From Spongospora subterranea f. sp. subterranea (lineage: Eukaryota; Endomyxa: Phytomyxea; Phytomyxea; Plasmodiophorida), in assembly GCA_049724395.1 (NCBI GenBank), contig JAUGWO010000165.1:1-64000 (forward strand): a DNA stretch of 64,000 nucleotides, in the 5' to 3' direction. How positions within the stretch are numbered: position 1 is the first letter of the stretch; each line of letters starts with the position of its first letter. Positions 1 through 11,360 of this stretch are shown one piece after another. The translations under genes and the position numbers were made by a program. A model generated the notes under the pieces. The model saw nothing but the letters and a program-made list of their open reading frames with translations. It ran no database searches and was not told the DNA's origin.

Positions 1-995
1 TAGTTTAATTGTCGAATTTTCTAAACAGATAGGATGCTCCAATAAGTTCGCCTTGTAGGGCTACCATCCACGTTTCGACCCGTCGGTTCCCACCACCTCT
101 CAAGTTCCTCGCGCCGAATCCTACATATCCAACATCAAGGAGTTACATCAGTGGCTACGACAGAAGTTGAAATCGGCGCAGTCAACGTACAAGCATTTCG
201 CTGATCGTTCCCGCTCCATTCCTCCATCGTACGCCGTCGATCAACAAGTCTGGCTTTCCGCCGCCCATATTCGGACAGCTGACCTTGCCAAAAACTCGCT
301 TCGCGCTGGCTCGGTCCCTTTTCCATCCGTCGGCTTATCGGTGACTCTGCAGTTGACCTCCTTTCTTCCAAAATCAATGAGAGTCCATCCGGTATTCCAT
401 GTCTCCCTGATCTCCCCATTCACGGCAAACCCTTTTCCGGGTCGCAACAAGCCTCCACCCGATCCTATTCTTGTTAACACTGACCCGTCCATGTCTCCTC
501 ATTTCCAGGTGAAAGCTATTCTCGACTCACGTTATTTTCGGCGGAAGCTACAATATTTGATTAATTGGACTGGTTACGGTCCCTCCGACCGTTCTTGGGA
601 ACCCGCTGCCACAATCTGTCAAGATGTCCCTGATCAAGTTGATCTCTTCCATCGCAAGCATCCGTCCTTACCTGGTCCCTGTCTCCTGATGCCTGCGACC
701 CAGCGCCGCGTCACGTTCGCGTCCGAGGATGCAGCTGTCCCTAAGGTTGTCCGTATGATTCCTGGTCAAGCGTCTGGCATCCGCTTGTCTAGGAGGGGGG
801 TAATGTCATGATATCACCTTAAGTCCCGCCTCTATTTCCGGATAAGTGAGTCATCGTTACTTCCTGGACGTTGAACTGTCAAATGATTTGACATTCATTG
901 TCGAATCATCTGATTCAGTGTACCTTTAATACACACTGTTTGTTGCTTACTGCGGTTGTCTAACTCGTCTCATCCCACCCGGCGAGACTCTTACA
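1..995 (+). mobile_element. Ty3/gypsy chromovirus, 3' part (fossil)
   Basis: The window opens inside the pol end of a Ty3/gypsy element. The C-terminal integrase region is followed at about 510-650 by a chromodomain with the hallmark LQYLINWTGY and RSWEPA motifs, then a purine-rich tract (791-800) and an LTR at 804-995 that starts TG and ends CA. Chromodomains at the integrase C-terminus define chromoviruses. The 5' part lies outside the window, so target-site duplication and LTR divergence cannot be judged. It looks truncated by the window and partly degraded upstream of the chromodomain. Confidence 0.85.
804..995 (+). repeat. 3' LTR of the gypsy element
   Basis: 192 bp beginning TGTCATGATATCACC directly after a polypurine tract and ending CTCTTACA. 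The TG...CA ends and the position after the chromodomain make this the 3' LTR. The matching 5' LTR is outside the window. Confidence 0.75.
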
Positions 996-1056
996 CTTGA
1001 TCTCGGAACCTTATCTGAGCAATCAATCAGGCACTGGAAAATAATCTAGGAACTGG

Positions 1057-2450
1057 ATGACGAAACTCCATCTGAGCAATATGACATGGGAACTTGCTTG
1101 TGGAAATTTCATCATGAAGATACATTGGAACAATCAGACACTGGAACTTAACCTAGGAACTAGAACAATGAAATATCAACGGAGGGAAGGGACACTGGAA
1201 CATGGTATAAAAAACTGGACTAGGTGTATGGATCAACACGTAATAGAAGAAACACTGGAGCAAACTATGAGCACACTAAAGAGCAAGGGGAAAAAACAAA
1301 CGCTGGACTACAACGACAAATGGACACCGAAATCACAATCTGGAATCTGGACAAAATCTCGGAACAACAGAACGGTTATTATTTATATTGAGAAACAGAC
1401 AATTTCATTGAATATTAAGAAACAGTCACATCAAATAAGGGTAGCAACAAAACATTCAAAATCTGCAGGAGGAAACAGCAAAGACTTACACCAATCATGC
1501 ATGGTAGAGATAGCGAATACGAAATACGTATTTAGAGATGTTATTGGAGTAGGAAATTGCGCCTTTGAAGCGATCGAGTGCAACAGGAGAAATCCCCAAC
1601 ATGACAGTGCAAGATCTACGAAGTGAAATATGTAAATTCGCCAGAAATCCAGAACAGGGAAGAACCATTGCCGAGAAACTGAAACCCTATATAGGATCGC
1701 TGCCGAATCACGATGACATCGGATTGGACGAATATCTGAACCAACTGAGTATAGATAGACAATGGGGTGGGCTTTTCGAGCTCACAATCGCTGCTTACAA
1801 ATTCAAGATGAACATAATAGTAATAAGTCAGTCAAGCCCACTGCTCATAACTGACATTCAAAAAATGATAGAGAGCATACTACCAAATATACGCGATATA
1901 ACACCATGGACCAAAACGATATACCTGTTACACCACATGCATGGGAACCCAGTAACACCAATGAGAAATGAGATATGAACACTTGAACCATTATGGGACC
2001 TTATTCCCGATAGATACAAACATTTGCGAGTTAAATAATAGAATTATGACAACAGAGGATCAATGTGACCAATTTATTGAACAGTACAAAATAGCAAGAA
2101 AAACAAACAACGCAGCAGATCAAACTGCTAGAAATGAACATCCCACACAAGAAATAATTACAAAACAAACCACAGGCAGCATGACATGTCACGAGATTAC
2201 CATACAGCCGAAAAGAAACCGATCCTACGAAGAAACTAATGACCAACACACACAAAGGTCCAAACATGAAAGACATAAAGCACACACTAAACAGATATGC
2301 ACAAAAAAACGATCATGGCCTATAGATAGTAGTGACAATGAAAAGCAGAAAAAGAGATGGATTACCAATGCAGATAGACAGAGCAACGAAGTCTCAAGCT
2401 ATGAATGCTTAGAGCGAAAAACAGTTACAAAACAAACACCAGCCAGCACG
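1057..2450 (+). pseudogene. OTU-like cysteine protease region upstream of the Harbinger transposase
   Basis: Overlapping open frames at 1057-1626, 1565-1978 and 1968 onward encode pieces that read like an OTU domain: GVGNCAFEAI (catalytic Cys context) near 1545-1575, a WGGLFELTIAA segment near 1765-1795, and LNHYGTLFP (catalytic His context) near 1985-2010. The last frame continues without a stop through a lysine/threonine-rich linker into the transposase. Frame changes near 1570-1620 and 1970 mean it is either decayed or spliced; no good introns were seen. The DNA is A-rich and carries short internal repeats, for example related segments at about 2150-2200 and 2415-2465. OTU domains are deubiquitinases in hosts and are carried by several transposon groups. 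Which element or gene this one belongs to is inference. Confidence 0.55.
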
Positions 2451-3061
2451 ATGAGTCACTATGAAATCACAAAAATGATCGAACAAATTTTTGAAGTTGA
2501 CAACAAAAAAGCGTCACCGGTGTACAGTAATTCCGCTTTTCGCGCCAATTTCAAAATGCCGATTGAACTCTTTGACAAAATTTTAAGCGACATTGTGGTC
2601 CATGATGAATATTTCCAACAGAAAATTGACGCTGCGGGCAATCTCGGTGCAACGCCACACCTGAAAATTGCTGCCGCTGTCCGCATTCTGACCTCTGGCG
2701 TTGCTGTTCAAGAGCTGGATGACAAATATCGACTGGCAGCGTCCACTATAATGGAGTCGTTTAAACGATTTTGCACTGCTTTGATTGACGTCTATACAGA
2801 AACGGCGTTAAGACACCCAAACGATCAGGACCTGAATCGACTGCTTGACGAGGGTTTACAAGCTGGGTTTCCGGGTTGTATCGGGTCAATTGACTGTATG
2901 CATTGGCAGTGGAAGAATTGTCCCAGCAGTTGGAAAGGCATGTTTCAAGGGAAAGAAGGTGTCGCAACAGTCGTATTAGAGGCGATCGCCGACCACCGAG
3001 GTCGCTTTTGGCATTTTAATTTCGGTTCTCCTGGCGCGCTCAACGACATTAATGTCCTAGA

Positions 3062-3288
3062 TGTTAGCGAAGCGATGCGCCGGCGATCAGTACAGACGGG
3101 TCAGCCGGCACTAGTTGGTTGGTAAGCAAGCGGCTTCCTGCTTGGTTGGTGAGCAAGCGGCGGAATGCAGCCGACAGGCGGCCTAGACCTTAACTCTAGA
3201 TCTAATAAATACTCACTCGACAAATTAGTCCTTCAATCTTAGGTTCAACGATGCCTGATAGTTCTGATGCATCTGTTTCGGTTTCTCA
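3062..3288 (+). repeat. 5' LTR of copia element
   Basis: 227 bp, TGTTAGCG... to ...GTTTCTCA. It contains the first ATG of the gag frame at 3251, so the open frame starts inside the LTR and reads out through the primer-binding site. Confidence 0.92.
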
Positions 3289-3304
3289 GGTTATGGGCCC
3301 AGGC
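3288..3304 (+). other. Primer-binding site of half-tRNA (initiator Met) type
   Basis: Directly after the 5' LTR lies GGTTATGGGCCCAGG. This is complementary to the anticodon stem and loop of eukaryotic initiator tRNA-Met (GGGCCCAUAACC), not to a tRNA 3' CCA end. Drosophila copia is known to use such an internal half-tRNA primer. The match is by memory of the tRNA sequence. Confidence 0.75.
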
Positions 3305-6300
3305 GCCATTCGAGCGTACACTGGGGAGAAATTGAATGGAACCAATTGGAGCGCATTTGAGTTTGGCTTCACAGCGTATCTCATTGGCTATGATCTGACA
3401 GACGCTCTCAACAAAGATCTCGAGGACCAGGCAATGCAGAACAAAGTGTTTTCGGCTCTGATAGCGGCGATTGAGTCGAGTCAATTCGTTTTGGTGAGCA
3501 AAACAAGAACACCGAAGCAGGCATGGATTGCTCTAAAATCTTTTTACCGCAAGAAAGGCGGTCAGTCAGTTCTTATCCTGACACAAAAGTTTCGCCAGGC
3601 GAAGTTAGCGGAAAGTGGGGATCTATACGTTCATCTAGCAATGATGTCGAGGTTAGTCGACGAGCTGGATGAAGTTACAGACTCCAAAGTGACGGACGAA
3701 GACTTTATGACGACTATTTGTTTTTCCATCATGGGCACGGAGAAGTATGCGAACGTGATTGAGATCATAATGAATGGTCCGGTGCTCCAGAGAGCCGATC
3801 TGATCAACAAGTTGACGGCTGCAGAGGAGCGGTTCAGGACGATGGAAGAGCAAAAGATGGAGCCTGAGACAGCGATGAAGGCGATTTTAAAGAAGCCGAA
3901 GAACATCAAGAGGAAGGGTCGTTGCTTCAAATGTGGAATAAAGGGCCACTACGCCAGGGACTGCAGGCTAAAGGCAAGCCAGGAGTCGGCTAACGCGACA
4001 TCGGCAGAGACTGAGTTCTTGTTCACTGCGAAATTTAACGAAAGCCCTCACACAGAGAACACGTATGGAACCTGGATCCTCGACAGTGGCGCGTCGGCGC
4101 ATATGGTCAGGTCGGCCGAGCAGCTGATCGACCCTCGACCGGTGGACGGTTCTGTGCAGGTAGTACTCGGCGACGGAAGGACGTTGGTAGCAACGCACAA
4201 GGGCCAGGCTGTAATCCCACCGGATTTGAAACTCGGAAATGTCCTCTATGTACCTGGTCTGAAGGAGAATCTGTTTTCAGTGAGCAGCGCCTCCACAGTT
4301 GCCGGAGTCAGGGTCGTAATGGAGGACGGGCTCTGCAAAGTTATGCGAAATGGGAACGTCGCGTTGACCGCTGTGCGACACGGTGGAGTCTTCCGAGTTA
4401 TGGCAGCGGAAGTAGTAACGACGCAACGTGAACGTGACATCGTTGCCTATCATCGGAAATGCGGTCACACCAACTTCAAGATGATCGCATTCATGAGCAA
4501 GAGCGGCATACTGCCACCAATTACAGACCAAGCGACTGCAACGCTTGAGCAATGCCAAACCTGTATGAAGGGCAAAATGACAAGGGCGCCGATACCAAAA
4601 GCATCAACAAGTCGAAGCAGAAAACCAGGCGATCTGATTCACAGCGATCTATGTGGACCTATGAGAACAAGATCGATACAGGGAAACATCTACATGGCCA
4701 CTTACCTCGACGACCATACGGGATGGATTCATCTGAGCTTCCTGAAGAAGAAATCCGATCAGTTGGCGGCATTCAAGACATTTCAAGTCGCTTTCGAGAG
4801 ACAGCCGGAGTCAATATTAAATGCCTGAGGAGTGATGGGGGAGGAGAGTATGCCAGTACAATGGCACAAGGTTATCTGAATGCAAACGGCATCAGGTGGG
4901 AGAGGTCAGCTCCCAGGACTCCTCAACAGAATGGGCGTGCGGAAAGGCTACATCGGACAATAATGGAGATGACGCGATGTTTATTAATTGATGCCGATCT
5001 GGATCATGTGTACTGGCAATATGCCGCTGCCATGGCGGCATACATCCGTAATCGCACTCCTACATCGACTAATGAGAACATGAAGTCACCGTTCGAGATG
5101 CTCTGGGAGCAAAAGCCTAATTTGTGTAAGCTCCCTTTGTTCGGTGCAAAGGCGCAGGTGCACGTACCAGATGTAAAGCGAGGAAAGTTGGACGATAAGT
5201 CACGTCCCTGCGTGGTCTTAGGCTTTGCACCCGGAGCAAAGGCGGGCGTGTTTGAATCAACCGACAACCGGCGAAGATTCATATCGCGAGACGCAGTGGT
5301 TGACAACATTCAAGTTGGCTCAAAGAACGTGATGACACCCGTCCCAAGCTGGCGCTCGGACGATGTTTCAAAGAAGTCCGAACACAAAGGGAGGAATGAT
5401 CTGAGTGCGGTCGAAAGTACCGACGGAAGTGTCGAACCCTTCAAACGAAGGAGCATCTGAAGTGCAGACCTCGAAAAGAAACCGAAAAGCGCCAGTACGG
5501 TATATGCATGAATATGCTTTGGTTGCACAGGCCGATCCTATATACGAACCGTCGACGTCATCAGAGGCATTGACGTGTCCGCACTGGAAAAGGGCGATGA
5601 AAGAGGAATATGAAGCTCTCGAACGAAATATTACCTGGACGTTAGTACCGCTACCAAAAGGACGAGCGGTTGTAAGCGGCAAGTGGTGTTTCAAGGCCAA
5701 GACCGACGCGGAAGGAAATGTTCAGCGATATAAGGCTCGATATGTGGCACGGGGGTTCACCCAAAGGCCAGGTGTGGATTTCACCGAGACGACTTCGCCT
5801 GTGGTGGCTTTGACTTCGCTTCGAGCTGTTTTGGCAGTAGCTGCGGAGCAAGACATGGAGATCAAGCAGATCGATGTCGACTCTGCGTTTTTGTACGGCG
5901 ATTTGGACGAGGAAATATATCTCGAACAACCTGAAGGATTTCAGCAAGTCGACAATGACGGAGAGAAGCTGGTATGCAAGCTTCACAAAGCCATCTACGG
6001 ATTAAAGCAGGCCGGGCGAGTCTGGTGGAAGCTGATTGACTCGGAACTGTACGCCCTTGGGTTCACAAGCTGCAGCGAAGATGTTTGCGTTTATGCACGT
6101 CACCTTGACGATTATACGCTTCTGCTCGCAATCTATGTTGACGACTTGATTATAGCATCAAAGTCCAAGGAGCAGATCACCGATCTGGAATGCCATCTTC
6201 GCAAGAAATTCTCCCTGAAGCCCATTGGCGACATCAACTATGTACTTGGACTCAAGGTTGAGCGCGACAGAAAGCAGAAGCTGATGAAGCTGAGCCAATC

Positions 6301-7101
6301 AGCGTATGCAAAGAAAGTCTTAGAGCGATTTGGAATGGCGGACTGTCGTCCTATCACATGCCCGGTCGCCCCTGGCACGAACCTGGAGGTTCACGAAGGG
6401 CCAGCAGCTGACTTTCCGTATTCACAAGCAGTTGGATCGCTGATGTACCTGGCGATGGGCACGAGGCCTGATCTTTCGTTTGGCGTTGGCCTTGCGTCAC
6501 GTTTCGCAAGCAATCCCGGCGACATTCACGTGAAGGCGGTCAAGAGACTCATGCGATACCTCCAAGCGACAATTAACATCGGTCTAGAATTCGGCGGGAG
6601 CGACGACCAACCTTTGGTCGCGTACGCAGACGCCGATTTCGCAGGATGCACGGCGACAAGAAGATCGACGTCAGGGTTCCTGTTCCTCTACGGCCACGGA
6701 GCATTAAGTTGGATGAGTAAGAGACAAGAATGTGCGGCCCTTTCGACAACGGAGGCCGAGTACATCTCTCTGTGCGCAGCCTCCAAGGAAGCCACATGGC
6801 TGCGCGGCCTCATGAAATTTGTTGGTGCATTGCAAGAGGAGCCGACTGTAATCTTTCAAGACAACCAGTCCACGATCGCTCTAGCAGAGAATGGCCAGAC
6901 TTCACGCAGGTCTAAACATATCGACGTTCGCTTTCACTATACTAGGGACAAGATAGCTGATGGCACGATCAAGTTGAAGTATTGTCCTAGCAGCCAAATG
7001 TTAGCAGATACGTTGACAAAGGCGTTGGCGCCGGAGTTATTCGCACGTCTTCGAAACGTGTTCGTGGCGACAACATTCATCGCCGGCACCTCGGGCGGGA
7101 G

Positions 7102-7355
7102 TGTTAGCGAAGCGATGCGCCGGCGATCAGTACAGACGGGTCAGCCGGCACTAGTTGGTTGGTAAGCAAGCGGCTTCCTGCTTGGTTGGTGAGCAAGCGG
7201 CGGAATGCTTGGTTGGTGAGCAAGCGGCGGAATGCAGCCGACAGGCGGCCTAGACCTTAACTCTAGATCTAATAAATACTCACTCGACAAATTAGTCCTT
7301 CAATCTTAGGTTCAACGATGCCTGATAGTTCTGATGCATCTGTTTCGGTTTCTCA
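7102..7355 (+). repeat. 3' LTR of copia element
   Basis: 254 bp; same sequence as the 5' LTR except that the 27-bp unit containing GGTTGGTGAGCAAGCGGC is present one extra time. It is preceded by a purine-rich GGGCGGGAG. Confidence 0.92.
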
Positions 7356-8196
7356 CTAGATCGATCGCCATTATTCTTCAATGCTGTTAATGGGACCAGC
7401 CCTCTCGTCCGCTGGTCGTTGAATGGACATCAATATTCTTTCCCGTACTGGTTAGCGGACGGGATTTATCCGAATACGCTTGTTTCGTCAAAACAATTCC
7501 CAACCCGGGTACTCGAATGCAACGATTTTATTCGACGCGTCAAGAGGCGAAACGCAAGGATATTGAACGAGCGTTTGGAGTTCTCCAAGCACCGTTTCAC
7601 ATACTGACAATTGGGTGCCGGCTTTGGCATCGTGAGGCCATGACCACCATCATCAAGGCCTGCGTCATTTTGCACAATCTTATTATTGATCAGGAAATGG
7701 AGAGTGGCCTTGATTCGGCGTACATAAATGAGGCAGCATACGTTCCCAAGCATCCCTTTGAACTAGTACCACGCGACCAGAACCAAAGTTCCTGTCATCG
7801 AAGTTCAATGATCCGGTCGATGCAAAATCGTGAAAATCACAAACGCATGCAGTACGATTTGATGTACGACATCTGGAATCGTTATGCCAACGAGGAAGAA
7901 GATATCGATAATTAATAATAGCCAATTGCCTGATTTTTTCAAACATGGCGGTTGTTGTTGATGTGCATATCAAATACAAACCGGTTATTATTGACGGAAA
8001 CATTTTGTTGTTGCAAATTGACGTCGCTCTGTTCAGCAGTCGGAACGCTCAGCCTGCATTTCAGCTAAAATACGCCTTGCCTCCAGCTGAAAGAAAGTCA
8101 GGGATTCCTGGCTCTCTGGATACTGGTTGAAAAAAGCTGCACGAGCCGCATTTTTTGAAATCAGGTTTCTAGCTTCGGCCGCCTGAGCGATTCTTT

Positions 8197-8808
8197 CTAA
8201 AACTTCATGATTAGCGTCAGGATTGCTGTCGACTTCGTTAAAATTTGCCTGTTCTTGGCTGCTTTTTTTCCGATCTGTGGCCTCTCAGCCATGGAAACGA
8301 TTGGCTCCTCTCCGCCCTCATCTCTGACCTCGTCAAGGCCAATGGCAGCTTTGACTCTGGAGTTGATCTGATCTGCTGGGACGGAAAATTTGGGCAGAGC
8401 CCGCACAATCGAGTAGACAGTAGTATGCTTGAACCTCTTGTTGCTGCCAGAGCCAAGAGCAAACTGGACCTGAGCGTCCTCCTCATAGTCGGCATACTGC
8501 CAACCCGAATGGTATTCGCGCAAAGATGCTGTCAAGCACCCAACCCATTTCCCGATTTCCTTGCTCAGAACGTTATTCCATCGATTGGAGAGCGAAATGG
8601 CAGTGCGGTCCACTGCGGCGGGGGAAGTTTCGCTGTCAAAAGAAAGGCGGATTTTCTGCCAGAACGTCTCACCGCTCTGGTCAGTGCCCACTGCGGCACA
8701 CGTTGTTTCTTTGAGGTACGCCCTGGCGAGCGCCAAATCTTCGCCTTCTTTAAAGTTCGGCTGACCGGGTAACCGTCCGCCTTTTGCCGATGCTGGTGAA
8801 CCAAACAT
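8197..8808 (-). CDS. Harbinger ORF1, Myb/SANT-like DNA-binding protein
   Basis: A 203-residue frame starting at an ATG (8808). Residues about 20-90 form a trihelix/Myb-like domain: FKEGEDLALARAYL, then GTDQSGETFWQKI and a SLSNRWN helix, with spaced Trp residues as in SANT folds. This arrangement (ED-x-ALARAY ... GTDQ-x-x-xFW) is typical of ORF1 proteins of PIF/Harbinger elements, which bind the terminal repeats and import the transposase. The frame is intact, with a lysine-rich tail. It points toward the transposase gene (convergent), as is usual in the family. A diverged relative lies at 62288-62990. Confidence 0.75.
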   Translation of the reverse strand: MFGSPASAKGGRLPGQPNFKEGEDLALARAYLKETTCAAVGTDQSGETFWQKIRLSFDSETSPAAVDRTAISLSNRWNNVLSKEIGKWVGCLTASLREYHSGWQYADYEEDAQVQFALGSGSNKRFKHTTVYSIVRALPKFSVPADQINSRVKAAIGLDEVRDEGGEEPIVSMAERPQIGKKAAKNRQILTKSTAILTLIMKF

Positions 8809-9299
8809 TGTGGTAGTCCAGGAGTACTGTAGAAGAATAGAAGTCTAGAGGGAAACCCGACCGGTGGGAAACGCACTTCTCCCACGCTACTTTTTCAACC
8901 TCGGGCCACGCTAGAAACATGTTTAGCGATTTTAGAGTTTAGCGCGACGGGTGGGGATGCTCTAACACACTAATTGCGAATACACACTAATTGCCCATAC
9001 ACACACTAATTACGATGAAGGGTGTATATTTGACATTTGGAAATTGGTTTCTTAACCACAAACCTACGGCACTTGTGTTTCGACTGGTAACGAGTGTGTG
9101 GCCAGTGACCACGGATGCCGCCACGCAATGCTGGTGTTCATTCTGGTCGTCGTCGCGTTGACCAACGGAACCATCATTGGCGTTTGGTGTCCTCCTCGAC
9201 ACAACCTGAGCAAACAGGAGTGGCGTCCCCAACAAGGCCATGAAATAATCTGGCTGGAGTGGTCCAGACACTCAGCGTTGGACAGCGTAGTTTTCGGGG

Positions 9300-9720
9300 C
9301 ATTGGATTTAATCACCGATACATTCCTGCGCAATTGTGTCGTCAGTGGTGGATGGATTGTTCAGGCTAAAAGAACCGTCGAACGATGCTTTTCCTGGCAT
9401 TGTACGTGTGACTCTTCGGACGCTGAGCATGCAGGTTTCGAGAGCGCTCTCCGAAAGCATGTAACCCCCCTGAGCAAGACATTGAATTGGAGATCTACCC
9501 AGTGTTGCTGGGTACATTTCAAGAGAACTCTAACGCGAGTAAGACGGAATGGCCTTTTCGAGCAACCACGAGCGATGTGTCAGTGGAACCATATTTTCAG
9601 CCGATACAAGTGACTCGACGTAGAGTCTGAATTCGTCATGATCATCAATTGTAATAAGCGCTCGCGCAGATTTATTTGAGTTCAACGAGGGCATCGTTCT
9701 GTCTTCGTTGTAGAATGATT
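9300..9720 (-). other. Copy A equivalent of the 3' coding segment, diverged
   Basis: On the - strand the frame reads NEDRT.PS.NSNKS.RAL.TI.D.DEFRL.V.SLV in both copies (here about 9705-9600), so this short stretch looks protein-coding and conserved. After it the two copies diverge and copy A loses similarity to the membrane-spanning tail of copy B. Boundaries and splicing are unresolved. Confidence 0.35.
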
Positions 9721-10951
9721 CATAAGATCACTATATAGATGTTCGATTCCGTGTTGGCTTGAGCCATTATATTGGCCATTACATGAGCGTGGCGTTCATA
9801 TTTTCATATGTTTGTTATCATCACATTGCTGATGATCGTTATATCTTGTGCCAAAGTAACTCGGCGGGGCAACATTCGCATTGTTCATTGAATTATCACC
9901 GGTGTGATGTATGGATTTTACCAATCAAGTTTATATAATGGTTCGGGAAGATGTCTGCAGTGAATGTCCCCACCAGCAGATAGAATCGTTGCCTTCCGAT
10001 AAATCACTATTGCTATGATGCTGCAGTGAACTGCTAGGGCATCTTGGCCAAGGGCTGCACTGTTTTGTTGATATAATCATCGTTTTGGCGAAGATCTGTC
10101 CGTTTTTGCCTTTTACAAATGTGGTATCACTCGATTTCGCACCGTCAATTTCTTGAGTTTGTGTATTAATACCTGGGCGAGCATTGTGCCAAACCGGAAC
10201 TGCCATTATCGATATCGCCGATTCCATTCGCGAGTTCGGGCTGCCGAAATGATCAAGTCGTGATAAGTCGGGTGATTCATATTCCATCAAAATGCTGTGT
10301 ACCAAACACCACAACACAAAAAAACTTTTAGTAGTAATTTTTAAATTCTCCAAAGTCCAACATGGCTCGTTTTTTTCGCCATCAAGTCCACGATAGAACG
10401 AACCGAGACTAGACGACTTAGACCTCTGCAGTCCCTCGATAAACTGTTTGGGGTTCGAAAGGACAATCGATTGTTTTTTACTGATATTCAACCCTCAGCA
10501 GGATGGAATAATGTCAGAGACCGGAGTAGACACAAGTACATAAACACATAAATATGATGTCACTAAATAAGTTTATTCATTTTACAAAAAAGGAATCATC
10601 GAGGTTCATTTCTCGTTTTTTTTGTTTGAATGATCAATGTTTCGATAGCAGGTTATGTTGGAGTCTGTCCTGACGCGAATCAAGACCATACCAACAAATA
10701 ACAGCACCTGCATCTCGTGCTGGCTCAACTGTGGCCAACTCATTGCCGAAGAGAGCGGCTGCCGTTAACCATAGTCAGAAGATAAATAGTGAATATACTA
10801 CAGTGCCATTCGGAAGTCTGTTTACCTATTAACATCAGCGCTTTGGCCCTTTTGAGGCTGTTGCTGCTGTGGGTGTTGTACTAAAACAAGGTTAAAACAG
10901 ATGAACAATATTGAGCGACAACGGTACACTGTTGCAGCAGGCGATTCAGGA

Positions 10952-11356
10952 TCAAATCGCGAGGACCAGGATCCTGTAGTTGTGCCGCGAGTATAATCCT
11001 ATGGAATGGGAAATCAAAACACCTTCCCCTAGGAAGATACCTAATCTAACATGTTCCTTTCGCGCAGATTCTATATAGATAATCAAAAACTTTGAAAGGG
11101 GAATGAATAAGATGGTTAACAACCGGTCGGCTATGGCATTGGCTCTGCGATCAATCATAACGGCTCGCTCTTCGGCTATGCCCTCAACCAGGTCGGCTTC
11201 GGCTCTGCGCTGATCGCTGTCGCTTTCGCAATTCCAGAAGACCAAAAGACTAACGAAAGCGACTGCAGAAATACCGATCACCAGCGATGTGATGATAACA
11301 AACATAATGAAACAATGAAGGTCACGCACCTGCAATGGCCGATATAATGGATTCAT
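10952..11356 (-). CDS. Uncharacterised membrane/coiled-coil protein, copy A (first exon)
   Basis: The frame starts at an ATG (11356; MNPLYRPLQVRD) and has a strong membrane segment at about residues 13-40 (FIMFVIITSLV...FVSLLVFW) followed by a charged helix (DQRRAEADLVEGIAEERA) that corresponds to a degenerate form of the repeats in copy B. After about residue 95 a GTTAG splice-donor-like site is shared with copy B, so the last part of this frame may be intron. I do not recognise the family. The opposite strand is also open here, in this copy and in copy B. The neighbouring copy B 3' segment ends 5 bp upstream of this start. Confidence 0.45.
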   Translation of the reverse strand: MNPLYRPLQVRDLHCFIMFVIITSLVIGISAVAFVSLLVFWNCESDSDQRRAEADLVEGIAEERAVMIDRRANAIADRLLTILFIPLSKFLIIYIESARKEHVRLGIFLGEGVLISHSIGLYSRHNYRILVLAI

Positions 11357-11360
11357 CTAT

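Larger units (their letters stand above)
3062..7355 (+). mobile_element. Ty1/copia LTR retrotransposon, young (fossil record)
   Basis: Two LTRs (3062-3288 and 7102-7355) flank gag-pol. In order: gag with one CCHC zinc knuckle (near 3925-3966), aspartic protease with DSGASAHM (near 4083), integrase (about 4450-5000), reverse transcriptase with YVDD (near 6136) and RNase H (about 6610-7000). The order integrase before reverse transcriptase defines Ty1/copia. CTAGA is duplicated at both borders (3057-3061 and 7356-7360), the 5-bp target duplication expected. By eye the LTRs are identical apart from one extra 27-bp unit in the 3' LTR, so insertion was recent. It looks almost whole, with about two breaks in the reading frame. 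Confidence 0.93.
2451..7915 (+). pseudogene. PIF/Harbinger DDE transposase, interrupted
   Basis: The 5' part (to 3061) has the family signature: an N-terminal helical region, then CIGSIDCMHWQWKNCP with the first catalytic Asp near 2892, and GSPGALNDINVLD with the second Asp near 3045. After the copia insertion the coding resumes at 7361 with a segment ending in a QEAKRKDIERAFGVLQ motif that supplies the catalytic Glu near 7565, and it ends at 7915. Besides the 4.3-kb insertion there is a frame change near 7490-7517, so this copy cannot make transposase. This family cuts and pastes DNA using the partner ORF1 protein to bind the ends. Confidence 0.8.
996..8965. mobile_element. PIF/Harbinger DNA transposon, split by a copia element
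   Basis: Two convergent genes typical of PIF/Harbinger elements are present: a DDE transposase on the + strand (about 2451-7915, interrupted by the copia insertion at 3062-7360) and a Myb-like ORF1 on the - strand (8197-8808). A candidate right terminus is at 8962, where the inward reading GAGCATCCCCACCC is flanked by TAA, a 3-bp target like the TWA sites this family uses. I could not find a convincing matching left terminal repeat; the left border is set only by the end of the gypsy LTR. Without the copia insertion the element would be about 3.7 kb. Confidence 0.65.

Noticed and set aside
8940-9020. Microsatellite of ACACACTAATT units
   Set aside because: Only about three imperfect copies; treated as low-complexity sequence beside the Harbinger terminus.
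9098-9613. 171-codon + strand frame
   Set aside because: It lies opposite the conserved - strand segment, has no domain, and copy B does not keep it.
9931-10491. 186-codon - strand frame in copy A
   Set aside because: It starts at TTG, not ATG, and the equivalent frame in copy B is broken, so it is not conserved between the copies.
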